A stretch of 64,000 nucleotides of DNA from Bugula neritina (taxonomy: Eukaryota; Bryozoa; Gymnolaemata; Cheilostomatida; Bugulidae): positions 1,194,501-1,258,500 of the forward strand of contig OZ037770.1 in assembly GCA_964035545.1 (NCBI GenBank), given 5' to 3'. Below the pieces are notes generated by a model. That model had not been told where the DNA came from. It did no database searches and was given only the letters and a program-made list of their open reading frames with translations. Below are positions 46,472 through 59,325 of this stretch, in pieces. The translations under genes were made by a program, and so were the position numbers. Position 1 is the stretch's first letter. Each line of letters opens with the position of its first letter.

Positions 46472-48937
46472 ATGAGTAACTCTAGCTACAGTTTTGTTAC
46501 AGCAACTGAAGCAAGGGGTATAGATAGGAAAATGGGTGACAAAGTTTGGGTTAACATAGAGGAGTTTATAACTAATAATTTGAAAGGAAATGATCATTTT
46601 AAAAATGAATATCATGTTGAAAAAGAACTTGGCAGAGGGGGTTTTGGAGTAGTGTACAGAGCCAATCCTCTTCAATCTGAACATACCCAAGACCTAGGAG
46701 AAGAAGTTGCCATAAAGGAAATAGAGGTTGAAAGCTTAAACGATTTGGCTGCAGCTGTTAAAGAAGTGTTGATGTTAAAAGGTGTCGATAAACATCCAAA
46801 TGTTGTGAAAGTTTATGATGACTTGTCTTGGTACACTTTACCTGAAAATGAAGATATACCCTTTGATGATCAAAATGATATACAACCTGAGGATATGCTG
46901 AATGCCTTAAAAAGTGATGCAGCTGGGACTGTAGACTGTAAAGGTGAGTTTTATCTTACTGATTACGTTAAAACTAGTAATAAAATAGTGAATAATCTTA
47001 CATAAAACTGGTGATATAACGTTTAGCAAAATGGTGAAAACTAAAAAAAAATGGGTTTTTATATCTATTGTCATTATTCATCTGAATATAGCTATACAAG
47101 ACTCCCAGCTTCTCCGACTCACCTAGCTGTTGAACTTTTCTGTCACTATGCGTACACAAGTATATTATAGCTAATAACTTTTAGAACAAGCTGAGTTTTG
47201 ATTAACAGTGTATATATCCATAATGAGTTTAGTAAAAATTACCTTATAAGATCTTTGTAAAAGTCTTGGTTTAAACAGGTTTCCACACTACCCCCTCATT
47301 CACACTTACCGTAACGTACGTCGTAACAGCAAAAATAAAATGGCGACGCTGTTGCATTTTGTCAACGGGTGTTCACACATTGCCGTAAAAGTACAATGCA
47401 TGACGTTGAGCTGTGACCAATCATAATAAAGCCAACTCTTGCCTGCGGTGATTTGAACGCCTTTGAATATTATTTACAAATTATTCGCAACATTCTTATC
47501 AAAAGATGTTATATAAATGCTATTTACTAAATAAAAGCAATTACATGAAAAGAATCTTTCTTTTAAATATATTAGTTTTCAAAATAATTGTGCAAACTAA
47601 TTTAAATAATGAATATTTAAGCCGTCCAAATCATTTTTAAGTTTTTGGTTTGCTTGATTTTGTGATTAGGGAAAGCTAAATTTTTAAGCTGAGTTTAATT
47701 CAAACAAGCCGGATAAAGATGTTTTAATCTTTTAAAACTTTTGAATTGGTTAAATTAAATCAAAAATAAGCGATTAAAATAAACTAGCGAAAATGTTCTT
47801 TAAGTTTTAGTACCAGATCAACTTTACCCAATAGGAGCCTGCCGTGATTTTTTGAATCAAGCACTGCTTGATCAACGCCGCAACGTATACCGGAGTACGA
47901 TTTAGCCCGGATGTTAACAAAAATCGCTAAAATTTGCTGTTACGGCGTACGGTACGGTAAGTGTGAATAGGGGGAATATCTTTATGAGCGCGCTAGGCTG
48001 TATTATATAATATTAATTTTATTAACAACTAATTTTTTCATTTAGTCATTATCATTTTGTTACAATTTGCAAATATATGATAGTATTTTGACATACTATA
48101 TATAATTTATTCAGGAATCAAGTTCTACATTGTCATGGAATTATTGAGTCGCACTTTAGAAGAGGAAGAGGCCATGACTGATGATAGAGATTCAATATGG
48201 AAAAGAGTACTAAGTCTCACTGATGGTCTTGAGCATCTCCATAAGAATAAATCTTCCATGGAGACTTAAGGACCAACAATATATGCTTGAGAGATGAAGA
48301 CTCTCTTGTGTTGATAGATTTTGGGCTGAGTGGTACAGGATCGATGGAAGTCATTCCCCGAAATGCAAGTATAAGCAGCAGTTCACCATCTACAATCGAT
48401 AAATCAGGGGATATGATTGGATATGCAGGAATTATTTTTGGAATTTCTTATGTGTATAACCAGTACCCTGAATACGACTTTGACATCGTTCCTCTACTGC
48501 ATAAATGGGGTAAGGTAGCTTTAAGAGGAAAGGTGTTGGAGGACCTAATAGACCCATTAGGTCCTGATGATGCTGAGAGGGTCACTGAGGTTATTGTTCA
48601 ATGTGTGAATAATATAGACTCACCACATCTAATACCTTCTATCTCAGCTGTCAGCCAGGTTATTAACGAAGCTGAGTCTTACAATAAAACATGTGAAGGT
48701 TTGAATAAGTTTTGTAAATCGGCTGATATAAAGTTTGAGCAAAGAATGCTCTACAGGGCTTGGTAGGAAGAGCTAATTGCAGCAGTTCCAGAAGGTTTGC
48801 AGTCATCTGATGGGAAACTCATGCGTGATAAACTAACAGAGTTCTCCGATGATGATTTCCCTTATCTTAAGGTGTACAACTCTATTAGTGTGGATAAAAT
48901 TAACGAATTAGCCGGAGCATATAGTAAGAGGCTATAA
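46472..48937 (+). pseudogene. Divergent protein kinase, left copy, inactivated
   Basis: Exon 1 is 46472-46943 and exon 2 is 48115-48937, matching the intact copy at 55154-57175. Exon 1 is open and keeps a good glycine loop (GRGGFGVVY) and VAIK, with an extra segment between them (RANPLQSEHTQDLGEE). Exon 2 carries two lesions. One A is missing in the A-run near 48247-48252 (AATAAATC against AATAAAATC in the other copy), shifting the frame inside the catalytic loop. A TAG at 48764-48766 replaces a Tyr codon (TAT). The catalytic-loop DNA also encodes DLRTNN-like residues instead of DLKPKN. The DFG-encoding sequence survives. It could still be transcribed from the conserved upstream region. The intron holds a DNA transposon. 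Confidence 0.85.
47291..47974. mobile_element. Non-autonomous DNA transposon with long terminal inverted repeats, 684 bp
   Basis: The left end CCCCCTCATTCACACTTACC and the reverse complement of the right end (CCCCCTATTCACACTTACCG) match for about 39 bp, continuing GTA-CGTACG-CGTAACAGC. It is absent from the corresponding intron of the right kinase copy, so it inserted after the duplication or was lost there. No clear target-site duplication or transposase was seen. The superfamily is not assigned. Confidence 0.7.
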
Positions 48938-49413
48938 CTATTCTGCTTAAAATGCTTCATTTATGGCCACTCATCAAAATTATTATCATAGATGGTGTAA
49001 ACTAAGACATACCTTAGTGACTTAGTTTTGTGACTTTTACAATAACAGTATCTGAAGCTTTAGACTACTAGCATAGCTGCTTGCTTTGCCTTCAAACATG
49101 GAGTGAGAGGTGGACAACTAAAAGTTTGATAGCTATATTGAGTTCTGTCATTATTGTATACTGTTTATGCATATTCTATTGCATATACATGCTTACAATA
49201 GGTTTTCTACTATCTATATACACAAAATTCATTTGTTTTAATGCAATATCACCTTTATTTTTACAATCATGTAATTTGTTTTTCATAAGATCCTTGATGC
49301 AAGTAACCATGTTGCTTCATTTACACCATTTTACTTATTAATGTGAATTATTTTCTTATACTCACTGGTTATAGGTGCAAAAATATTATATAACCACTTT
49401 TATTGAGTTATAT

Positions 49414-49419
49414 AATAAA
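49414..49419 (+). terminator. Polyadenylation signal, left kinase copy
   Basis: AATAAA in ATATAATAAAACGATT, conserved in the right block at 57647-57652. Confidence 0.45.
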
Positions 49420-50171
49420 ACGATTTATTACAACCAACCCATTGTATTGTGTTTACCTTGTAATACATTATTCATAACATTTTCTTAATCTAAACTAAAA
49501 CAAACCACCTTTATTTTCTCTTTTCAATATCCTCTCTAACAAGATAATAAGGCATTGACTAAAGTTGATTCAATATTCAAATGGAGTTAAACAATGGCTG
49601 TGTTTGTCAATGTTTACATTTCAAATGTCACCAGCTATTTTACAAATTGGCTTATTATGCTACCCTTGTTGCTACTACAGATTATGTTTATAACTGTTAT
49701 TCTAGTGAAACTATGCGCATTAAAAAACTTTAGAAAAATCGGAGGTGATTTATATCAGCATCTATTCAAAACTTTTGCCCTTCTACTTTTACTGCAAGTA
49801 TTCTTTTGTTTTGTATAATTCAATAACTTGCTAACTTTATTTTACAGTTGGAAAAATAACACATGAAACTTGTTCGTGCAAATTGAATTTATTTGATAGA
49901 ATTACTATGACAATAAACTTTATACTATAGTAAAAAAATCCAAAATATAGAATCAGCTGCCAATTATTGCAATCAACCGTTTTGGCAAAACACGGTTTTG
50001 ATTATGAGTTTGAAGTTGCTCCCCTTACTAACAAGACTTTTTTTATGATGGAAAATTGTAAAGCAAGAGAAGATAACTTGCATTATTTATAGTTTAGATT
50101 ATCCTTAGATGGTGCCACACCAGGCAGAGTTACTCTCTCTTGCTACTGATGAAACTCTCAACTGTCATAAT

Positions 50172-50640
<469 letters not shown>

Positions 50641-51659
50641 ATGCATGTGTTACACGTTAATGTTGTGAAGCCATTTATAATTGAAATATTAAAATAATAT
50701 ACTATGTAGTATATAATACCTTACAGTGTACTTCATGCTTCAAGTGCTACATATATTACCCTACAGCAGTGAGTTCAATATTTATTTTCATACCATTCTT
50801 CCATATTAATAATTTCTCCCTTTTGAAACCCACGATATATTATATGTGCTTTAAAAGGCTGACATGGTATATTATTTATACCCTATGCTTGTTCTATTAG
50901 AATTGATTATAATATAACTCTGATAAAACATATATTATGCAGTATATAAAACTTAATAATATGATGGCTGCAGCTGATGCTTGTGTGCTAAAGCCTGGTT
51001 AAGTCTAGCTTTGTTTAAGACAGCGCACATCTTAAGTCACTGCAAAGGTGAAAGCAGTTATTGGTTAGCATTGGTAAGCATTATACATCACATTATAGAT
51101 ATTTGGTGGTGAAAAGCACCAAAACTATTATATACTGCTTTATAAGCTATTCGAGAATAGATTTTGCTTGTTGAAACCCATGGATCTCTTCCATTGGTAA
51201 AGATTTCATTGCGGAATTATCAACCCTCATATAACTGCATGATATGGAATATTGTCAACAGGGTGTGTACTAGAATGAATGATGTATCAAGTCAAGAATC
51301 TTCTCTGTTTCTAAAAGTAGGCCAAGATAAAATACTCAAGTTCACACTTAGTTAAGATTTCAGAGATATTGCATGCCTTAAAAATTTCTAACAGAAAATC
51401 TGAAACCAGTTTTAATTTTCTTATAATTAATTCAATAATGTGGAAAAGACACAATGATTTTGATATAGCTGGGTGTCTGCCACAACTTTAGTTTAGATAA
51501 TTTGAAAGTACTGATGCCATGCTATAAAAAGTTATGATTGTAGAGCAAATACATCTATACTAGGTACATGCAGCATATAATTCACTGAGATCATGGCTGC
51601 TTATAAAGTTCCTGTTAGCTATTACTTTCGAAAAACCTATTTACCTTTATTTCTATATA

Positions 51660-51819
51660 GTATCACAGGTAGCAGTTATAGGGTAGAGTGATTAATAGTC
51701 ACATGTATATATAGAAGTAAACTTCTATATTGCAAAAGTTGATATATATAAATATACTGATAAAAGCACTATAATGCCATACAGTTCAGCTTTTTCAGCT
51801 CTTGCTTTGTTTAGTTATA

Positions 51820-51895
<76 letters not shown>

Positions 51896-52031
51896 TATAA
51901 CTAAACAAAGCAAGAGCTGAAAAAGCTGAACTGTATGGCATTATCATAATTAAATTCCCCCATAAAAACCTCAAATTATCCCCAAGGGGGGATTCCCCCA
52001 GGTAAGGAACCATTTCTCTACACTCTATAGG
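51660..52031. repeat. Third, partial copy of the kinase upstream region
   Basis: Words GAGTGATTAATAGTCACATG, CATAAAAACCTCAAATTAT, GGGGGGATTCCCCCAGG and AACCATTTCTCTACACTCTA match both blocks (about 46000-46240 and 54670-54920) in the same order. The copy stops abruptly at about 52031, and the TATA box has lost its first T. Confidence 0.8.
51771..51944. repeat. Perfect 174-bp palindrome with (TA)n centre
   Basis: The left arm begins ATAATGCCATACAGTTCAGC. The right arm is its exact reverse complement, ending GCTGAACTGTATGGCATTAT. The unique arms are 54 bp each and flank about 66 bp of TA. The right arm matches the upstream regions of the kinase copies, so the left arm is an inverted copy of it. 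Confidence 0.95.
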
Positions 52032-53017
52032 GTCTAGGTAAATGTTTCTATAGGTGGTGGTGAACCTCTTACCCTTGAGCATTTTGAGAAATTCAAGATG
52101 GCCGCCAGGCAGAGACGGTTCTTTATAATTCAAATGCATCTATCCATCAGAGCTAAATTTAAGGTTCCAATGCTTTGAAATCTTCAGAAGTTAATATAAT
52201 GAAGATGCATGCGCCTTTATCATGTGTATAATCAATCAGAGGCAAAGATGAGTAAGTTATCCGCAAACAGTGTATTATATTGCACACCCATTGATGATAA
52301 CATCGGGCAGTCAATAGTGTATTAGGTATGAACGTATATTATTTTAAAGAAACTCAAATTTATATAAAGTTATAAGTTTCTTGTTTACTCGAAATAGACA
52401 ACAAACTGCTACAAAGTTATGAATTTGCTACATGGTAAAACTTAGCTTCGATAATGAGATTATTTTGATGAATTATTAAAACAATTTTTAAAAAAAAGCC
52501 AATGCAGGCTGTCGTAAGCAAATATCAACATATATCAGATGTATAAGGAAGTTGGAGAGCACTTAAGTTTCTTTTGCAATTGAAAATTTAGTAAAATATG
52601 AGCTTCAAGCCCCACAGCTCAATGAGTCAATCTGAAGACAACTCCAAATTTCAGATTTAGTTTTCCTTCTTCCTTATTTAATCTACACATAAATATTAAA
52701 CAATAAGTATTATATAATAGCAAGCTTATCAAGAAGTTTGTCATGTGATAATTGCCAAATTAAAACGCCTGAGATTACAAAAACAAAAAGGAAAATATTT
52801 TTACACCTTCTGAGATTTATTACTAAAATATAAAATTTGTAAGCGTAGTTTATATACTCCATTCATTCAATAAGTAATATTATTTTGTTTCTTAATATTA
52901 GAACTTTTGTACTAATGTCGTATTATGCATTTCAATAGAACAAACAAAACATAATTGCAACTTAATTAATAAATATCTAGCTCTATATGTGTGTGGTGTG
53001 CCGTATGTAATGTATAT

Positions 53018-53062
53018 CTGCGCACAGCAGCCATTTTAGGGTTTGTCCCCTCATCAGCACAG
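53018..53062 (-). ncRNA. Degenerate hammerhead ribozyme
   Basis: The minus strand has CTGTG-CTGATGA and helix II GGGGACAAACCC, but the GAAA core is TAAA. This is the same lesion as in the left-block partner at 45133-45177, so the change predates the duplication. Confidence 0.6.
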
Positions 53063-53559
53063 AACAAAGTACCAAGGCTCCACCATTGTGATGGAAAGAA
53101 AAGAAGTTATGTGTTGCTATTAAAGCAGGTTGTTTACAAGGTAACCCATAGCTTTGTAAAGAGCCAGATAGACATTGTCTTGGTTACAGCTTAATGCTTA
53201 GTTCAATAAATAAGTACAACTATAATATATAGTTGATGTTAATATGGTTATAACTATATATAGTTATGTTATACATTTCAATACTGCAGTCTTTGGAGTT
53301 GGGAAACAGGAGCAGATGACTCTAAAATGATGTCATAATAGGAGCTACATACAGATGTTGTTAAGTGAGTAGATAAATCCAAACTAGCAAAGTCACACGA
53401 GTTGCGTGTCATACACATGCATTATATTTTTATAAAAAATTCTGGCTCATTACTACAAGATGAGTAATTGTGTTTGGATGAATGTTTATACCTATTTTAT
53501 AGCTCAACTAGAGGTATATATGAAATTCATCTCTTGACCTTTAAACTCACGCAAGTTTA

Positions 53560-53735
53560 TAGTCACCATCCCTGTGAGAAACCCCTGATGGGAGGGGTTT
53601 TGGTAAATCGGGCTAAGGACTTATTAAGATAAGGCACAGGAGTAATTATGATTGAATGCTTTTCCTAACATCACCAATGACCTTCGTTCTCACTAGGCAA
53701 ACGCTCTAACCCCTAGACCACGGCTGCTCACTATC
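53560..53735. mobile_element. SINE-like insertion of the second family
   Basis: It is absent at the matching place in the left block. It starts AACTCACGCAAGTTTATAGT and ends AGACCACGGCTGCTCAC. It contains CTAACATCACCAATGACC, shared with 37375-37390. Exact ends and promoter boxes are not clear. Confidence 0.45.
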
Positions 53736-54303
53736 TCTTGGCCTTTAATTTCTAGCTAAAAACTTACTTTATTCTGTTTTATCAGTAAAGAAAATCAATC
53801 TTATAAGAAGGAAAATATTCTGATCAGTATTGAGACAACTGAGAAGGAAATGTTATGTTGCATAACTGGCTTAGTAGAGGTCACATGATCACTGGTCAAC
53901 AGAGCCCTGCATTAAGTTGATACCTGCATGGGAGAGCATCCGATATTATAAAAACTCGATGGCCGGATAAAAGGATATAACACATCATAATATAATATTA
54001 TTATAATATTATTTTCTTGGGGTCCTATAATACTGTAATTTCCCATATTATACTTTCACAGGCGATTTAATTAATTTGAACAGGATGAAGCTATAGTGAC
54101 AGAGCTGTGCTAAATGCTAAAATCTGAAACTAATGTTTATTTATTGATAGATCTATAGTCATTGTCATTCTTTATACTTGTTAACAGCTTTAGGATACGG
54201 GCAACTTTTCTGACTTCAAGTTTGAATTCTTTTGGCTTGTGTACATTAATTATGCCTGCACCGATATTTCGAGACACTCGCACACACATATATATACCTC
54301 AAT

Positions 54304-54350
54304 CTGTAGACAGTAGCTGTTTCGGGATTTGTCCCCTCATATCAGCACAG
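54304..54350 (-). ncRNA. Hammerhead ribozyme with 2-nt insertion in the core
   Basis: On the minus strand the core reads CTGATATGA instead of CTGATGA, an AT insertion. GAAA, helix II, helix III (ACAG-CTA-CTGT) and helix I (CTGTG with TACAG) are otherwise good. It is probably inactive. Confidence 0.65.
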
Positions 54351-54567
54351 AACAGAGTACCATGGCCCACACCTTTGAAATAGTAGAAACTTACAGTTTT
54401 ACTAAAGGTGTGTAAACCCAAGCCAGAGTGCTCAAGTGACTCTAGGGGTCACCTAGGAGTCACGAGCCTTGCTAAATGCTAGCAGCTTGAGTTTGTGACC
54501 ATGGTTAGAGTGCTCAATCACTTAATGTCATTAAGCTGAGCATTAAATGAGAGCATAATATCTCAAT

Positions 54568-54612
54568 CTGCGTACAGCAGCTGTTTCGGGATTTGTCCCC
54601 TCATCAGCACAG
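54568..54612 (-). ncRNA. Type I hammerhead ribozyme, intact core
   Basis: On the minus strand: CTGTG, CTGATGA, helix II GGGG-ACAAA-TCCC, GAAA, helix III ACAG-CTG-CTGT, A at the cleavage position, then CGCAG pairing with CTGTG through one G-U pair. It is about 260 bp from the copy at 54304-54350 in the same orientation, a tandem layout like that of retrozymes or Penelope-like element ends. Confidence 0.85.
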
Positions 54613-54849
54613 AACAGAGTACCTTGGTTATTGCAATTTTAAGAAACTTTTCAAACTTCATGTCTAGTATGACAGATAGCAGTTAGAGTAGAGTGATTAA
54701 TAGTCACATGTATACATAAATTAATGTAGAAGTGAACTTATATTGATAAATAAACGTATACTGATGAAAGCACTATTTATTTAATGTACATAAACAAAGC
54801 AACTTAAGAGCTGAAGAATCTGAACTGCATGTCAAAAATAAAATCCCCC

Positions 54850-54856
54850 TATAAAA
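54850..54856 (+). promoter_or_regulatory. TATA-like box upstream of the right kinase copy
   Basis: TATAAAA lies in CCCCCTATAAAAACCTC, about 300 bp before the start codon, in the same context as in the left block. Confidence 0.35.
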
Positions 54857-55153
54857 ACCTCAAATTATTCCCAAGGGGGGATTCCCCCAGGTTAGAAACC
54901 ATTTCTCTACACTCTACAGTATATTGCTCCCCCCACGTATACTATTATACATGCACTGGTCAAACTATTGTTGCCGGTATTTTGAGTTGCGTAGTGCTTT
55001 CATGCAGAACAAACCCCTCGTCCCAATTACAGCCAATCAATCAACGATTCTTCAACCTTAGAGTAGTAAACATACAATCGATCTGGGACGGGCACTTGAG
55101 TGTCCTAACTCACAAGGCAGAACATTTCTAGCACCCCAGCTATCATAACTTCA

Positions 55154-57175
55154 ATGAGTAACTTTAACTACAGTTTTGTTACAGCAACTGATGCAAGCAG
55201 TTTAGATAGGAAAATGGATGACAAAGTTTGGGTCAACGTAGAAGAGTTTTTAACTAGAAGAAGGAGAGGAAATGATCATTTTAAAAATGAATATCATGTT
55301 GAAAAAAAAATTGGCGAAGGACGGTTTGGAGTAGTCTACATTAAAGATACCAAAGAAGTTGCTATAAAGGAAATAGAGGTTGAACACTCAAAGTCAGAGG
55401 ATTTGACTGCAGCTGTGGTGGAAGTGGTGATGTTGAAAGGTGTTGATGAGCATCCAAGCGTTGTGAAAATTTATGGTGACTTGTCTTGGTACACTTTACC
55501 TGAAGATAAAAATCATATTCTCCCTAGTGATATCCTGGAGACCTTAAAAGACAATGCAGCTGAGCCTGTAGACTGTAAAGGTGAGTTTTATCTTACTGAT
55601 TATGTTTGATCCGAAAAGATTTTTGTCGACAATAAAATTATACAATTGATTATTTTGAAATTTGTCAAAGTGATTTTTTACTCCAGCTCATCTGAGTTGC
55701 AACAATGGAGCATATAGTTATAATCATAAGTCAGTTTTGGAAAATAATTTTTTTGCAGAGTTTTTCATCAACTCATATATATATATAGCACTGCCATGCA
55801 TTAGTGATGTTAGAAAGGGCATCATTTGGCCATTTTATTTTAGCAAAATCCGAAACTTCCAAATCTGCTAAAATTTACCCCCAGAACTCCCATAGTTAGT
55901 GGTCAAAGTTAGAAGGTCCATTAGATATGCTGTACCCCCACCATTTTTTTCTTGAGTTCCCCTTAACTTAGGGTAGGTTTACCTTTCATTTCGTTCAATA
56001 TTCTACGTGAAACTACTTACAAAATAGTAAATGGTTTGACATAAAACTGCATATGGTGATAAAGCTTAGCATATAATCATAAAAACTATAAAACAAATGG
56101 GTTTTTATATCCATTGCCATTACTCACCTGAATATCTACAAAACTCCCAGCTTCTTCGACTCACCTGTTGAACTTCTTGTCACTATATATACATACACCA
56201 GTATTATAGTTAATAAATTCTGAAACAAGCTGAGTTTTGGTTAACTGTGTTATATCCATAATGAGTTTAGTAAAAACTACCTTATAAGTTCTTTAGTCAT
56301 TATTATTTTGTTACAATTTGCACACCTTCAGCAAATATGATAGTATTTTGACATATTATATAATTTTTTCAGGAATCAAAGTCTACATTGTCATGGAACT
56401 GTTGAGTGGCACTTTAGAAGAGAAAGAGGCCATGACTACTGATAAAGATTCAATATGGAAAAGAGTACTGAGTCTCACTGATGGTCTTGAGCATCTCCAT
56501 AAGAATAAAATCTTCCATGGAGATTTAAAGCCCAAAAATATATGCTTGAGAGATGAAGACCCTCTAGTGTTGATAGATTTTGGGCGGAGTGGTAGAGGAT
56601 CGAAAACCGAAACCGAAAACCCAAGTAATAGCAGTTCATCATCTATCAAGAAATCAGATGATATGGTTAAATATGCAGGAATTATTTTTGGAATTTGTCA
56701 GCACCCTAAATACAACGTTGGCATCGTTTCTCTACTGCATAAATGGGGTAAGGTAGCTTTAAGAGGAAAGGTGTTGGAGGACCTAATAGACCCATTAGGT
56801 CCTGATGATGCTGAGAGGGTCACTGAGGTTATTGTTCAATGTGTGAATAATATAGACTCACCACATCGAATACCTTCTATCTCAGTTGTCAGTCAGGTTA
56901 TTAACAAAGCTGAGTTTTACGTTAAAACATGTGAAGGTTTGAATAAGTTTTGTGAATTGGCTGATATAAAGTTTGAGCAAAAAATGCTCTACAGGGCTTG
57001 GTATGAAGAGCTGATTGCAGCAGTTCCAGAAGATTTGAAGTCAGCTGATGGGGAACTCATGTGTGAAAAACTAAAAAAGTTTACTGATAATGATTTCCCT
57101 TATCTTAAGGTGTACAACGTTATTAGAGTGGACGATATTGATCGATTAGCCAAAGCATATAGTAAGAGGCGATAA
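55154..57175 (+). CDS. Divergent protein kinase, intact copy
   Basis: Exon 1 is 55154-55580 and exon 2 is 56373-57175, spliced in phase 1 (GTGAGT donor, TTTTTTCAG acceptor), giving 409 residues. The glycine loop is GEGRFGVV (54-61), the ATP-anchoring Lys is in VAIK (72) and a helix-C Glu may be 90. The hinge is IVMELLSG, the catalytic loop HGDLKPKN (191-198; HGD in place of HRD) and the metal-binding motif DFG (211-213). The activation segment is short and Ser/Asn-rich (NPSNSSSSSIKKS) with no recognisable APE. The C-lobe resembles the receptor-like/TKL style (VLEDLIDPLG, then RIPSISVVSQVI). About 100 further residues are helical-looking and unassigned. There is no signal peptide or membrane segment, so it is probably cytoplasmic. 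Catalytic residues suggest activity, but the missing APE makes this uncertain. Substrate unknown. The start ATG is shared with the left copy. Confidence 0.8.
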
Positions 57176-57646
57176 CTATTCTGCTTAAAATGCTTCATTC
57201 ACGGCCACTCATCAAAATTATCATCATAGATGGTGTGAACTAAGACATACCTTAGTGACTTAGTTTTGTGACTTTTACAATAACAGTATCTGAAGCTTTA
57301 GACTACTAGCATAGCTGCTTGCTTTGCCTTCAAACATGGAGTGAGAGGTTGACAACTATAAGTTTGATAACTATATCGAGTTCTGCCATTATTGTATACT
57401 GTTTATGCATAGTCTATTGCGTATACATGCTTACAATAGGTTTTCTACTATCTTTATACACAAAATTCATTCGTTTTAATGTAATACCATCTTTATTTTT
57501 ACAATTATATGTAATTTGTTTTTCATAAGATCCTTGATGCAAGCAACCATGTTGTTTCCTTTACATCAATAATTACTAATTATTGTGAATGATTTTCTTA
57601 TATATGCAATGGTTTAGGTGCCAAAATATGAGCACAGAGTTCTATA

Positions 57647-57652
57647 ATAAAA
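57647..57652 (+). terminator. Polyadenylation signal, right kinase copy
   Basis: AATAAA in CTATAATAAAACGATC, about 470 bp after the stop codon, conserved with the left block. Confidence 0.45.
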
Positions 57653-59124
57653 CGATCTATTACAACCAACCCATTGTATTGTGTTTATCTTGTAATACAT
57701 TATTCATAACATTTTCTTAATCTAAACTAAAACAAACCACATTTATTTTCTCTTTTCAATATCCTCTCTAACAAGATAATAAGGCATTGACTAAAGTTAA
57801 TTCAATATTCAAATGGAGTTTAACAATGGCTGTGTTTGTCAATGTTTACATTTCAAATGTCACCAGCTATTTTACAAATTGGCTTATTATGCTAGCCTTG
57901 TTGCTACTACAGACTATGTGCATTGCCGTACAGCTAAACAGTTAACAAGGAGCCTTACAGTAGGCCTTATAGCTACTAGCTGAATAAATGTTCAGCTATA
58001 ACAGCTTTGGATTTTGACTGTTACCAACAGCTATATAGTTTGTATCGGGTTGTACCGCTGAAACTCACTTAAAAGGATATATACACGCATATTGCCAGCT
58101 AACTCTATCTCTAAGGTATAGTAGTTAGTGCTAGCTTCATAACTATGTATATTTTCAATAACAGCATGTATACGTGAATGGCCATGCTTGAATAGTTTGA
58201 TGTGATGGAGGAGTATTTGGGAAAACTTGTGTTTTGGAGATTAAAGGTGCCTCCCTGTATAATTTTCCACCAATACCTCAAATCAAACAAAGTTTTTTGA
58301 CGTAAGAGTAAAGATAAGTATTGAACATGTTACTATCACTATGTATATCACAGGTAAAAGTAAATATTGGGCATATTACTACCCATCCCTGAGGTATTGC
58401 ATTATAGCTAGAGAGATATTTTAAAGTGGTTTGTATAAAAAAATATTAGTTTAACTAGAACTTGAACCTGAATTAAAATTCAGCTTTTTCAAAAAATCAT
58501 TATAGTTATCTATAATATGAGAAAGTAATATTTACGCTTCAGATCCAATAGCCTAATAGCTATAAGCAGCTAAAATCTATACATCTGTCCTGTAAAGCAG
58601 TTTTTAGCCTTGACAATGAGTTTGGTGCTGTAGCAGAATGGGCAAGATCGATATAAGAAAAAAAGCTGCTGAAATAAAAACTTTTAAGTAAATTCACTTG
58701 CCTTTCAGCTTGGGGTTTAAAAAGTAAAATTAGATGCAAACTGAATTCGAATATTAAAGAATGTTATTTTAAAAGAGCCAGCAAATTGAATCAATAGCAC
58801 AAAGAATTTACATACTGCAATAAATTTATTATAGGAGTAAAACATCACACTTTTATCAAACAATCAATAAGTCAATTTAAAAGATTAAACAGTAGCTTCC
58901 TATAGTTTGATGCTTACAAATAGAAGCTAAAATTACATCATATAACTCTGCTCTGCGTGCAAACAGCTTCTACACAGTGAAAGAATACACGGCTGTGTAG
59001 TGCTGACTTCCTGTATTCTGAAGAATATTACAACCGGAATCAGAAGCCGTTGTTATTTGATTATAGAATGAATTTCCTGTTTCAGCTCATGTATCTCTCC
59101 TGACATTCCCTAGTTTAATGGTGA

Positions 59125-59325
59125 GCTCGCTGCCTACAACTAGACCCGCTGCCTACAACTAGACCCGCTGCCTACAACTAGACCCGCTGCCTACAACTAG
59201 ACCCGCTGCCTACAACTAGACCCGCTGCCTACAACTAGACCCGCTGCCTACAACTAGACCCGCTGCCTACAACTAGACCCGCTGCTTATAACTAGACCCG
59301 CTGCCTACAACTGAACCGCTGACAA
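59125..59325. repeat. 19-bp minisatellite, about 10 copies
   Basis: The unit is CGCTGCCTACAACTAGACC, nearly identical in all but the last two copies, which indicates a recent expansion. Confidence 0.92.

Larger units (their letters stand above)
44298..49687. repeat. Segmental duplication, left block (about 5.4 kb)
   Basis: It is collinear with 52233-57916. The left junction is the shared CAATCAGAGGC. Long shared segments include GAGTAAGTTATCCGCAAACA, the hammerhead region, the kinase exons and the 3' region. The right junction lies after TTGCTACTACAGA. Relative to the other block it has an extra 790 bp in the kinase intron. Confidence 0.9.
52233..57916. repeat. Segmental duplication, right block (about 5.7 kb)
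   Basis: It is collinear with 44298-49687, about 8 kb away in direct orientation. It has extra material at about 53530-54060 (including a SINE-like segment) and an extra hammerhead unit (54370-54570), and lacks the intron transposon of the left block. Confidence 0.9.

Noticed and set aside
49594-49818. Hydrophobic 74-residue frame with a truncated partner at 57825
   Set aside because: It crosses the right breakpoint of the duplication; only the duplicated part is shared, and there is no independent coding signal.
51795-52139. 114-residue minus-strand frame
   Set aside because: Half of it is the TA palindrome. The rest (RFTTTYRNIYLDPIE) could be transposon debris but matches nothing I recognise.
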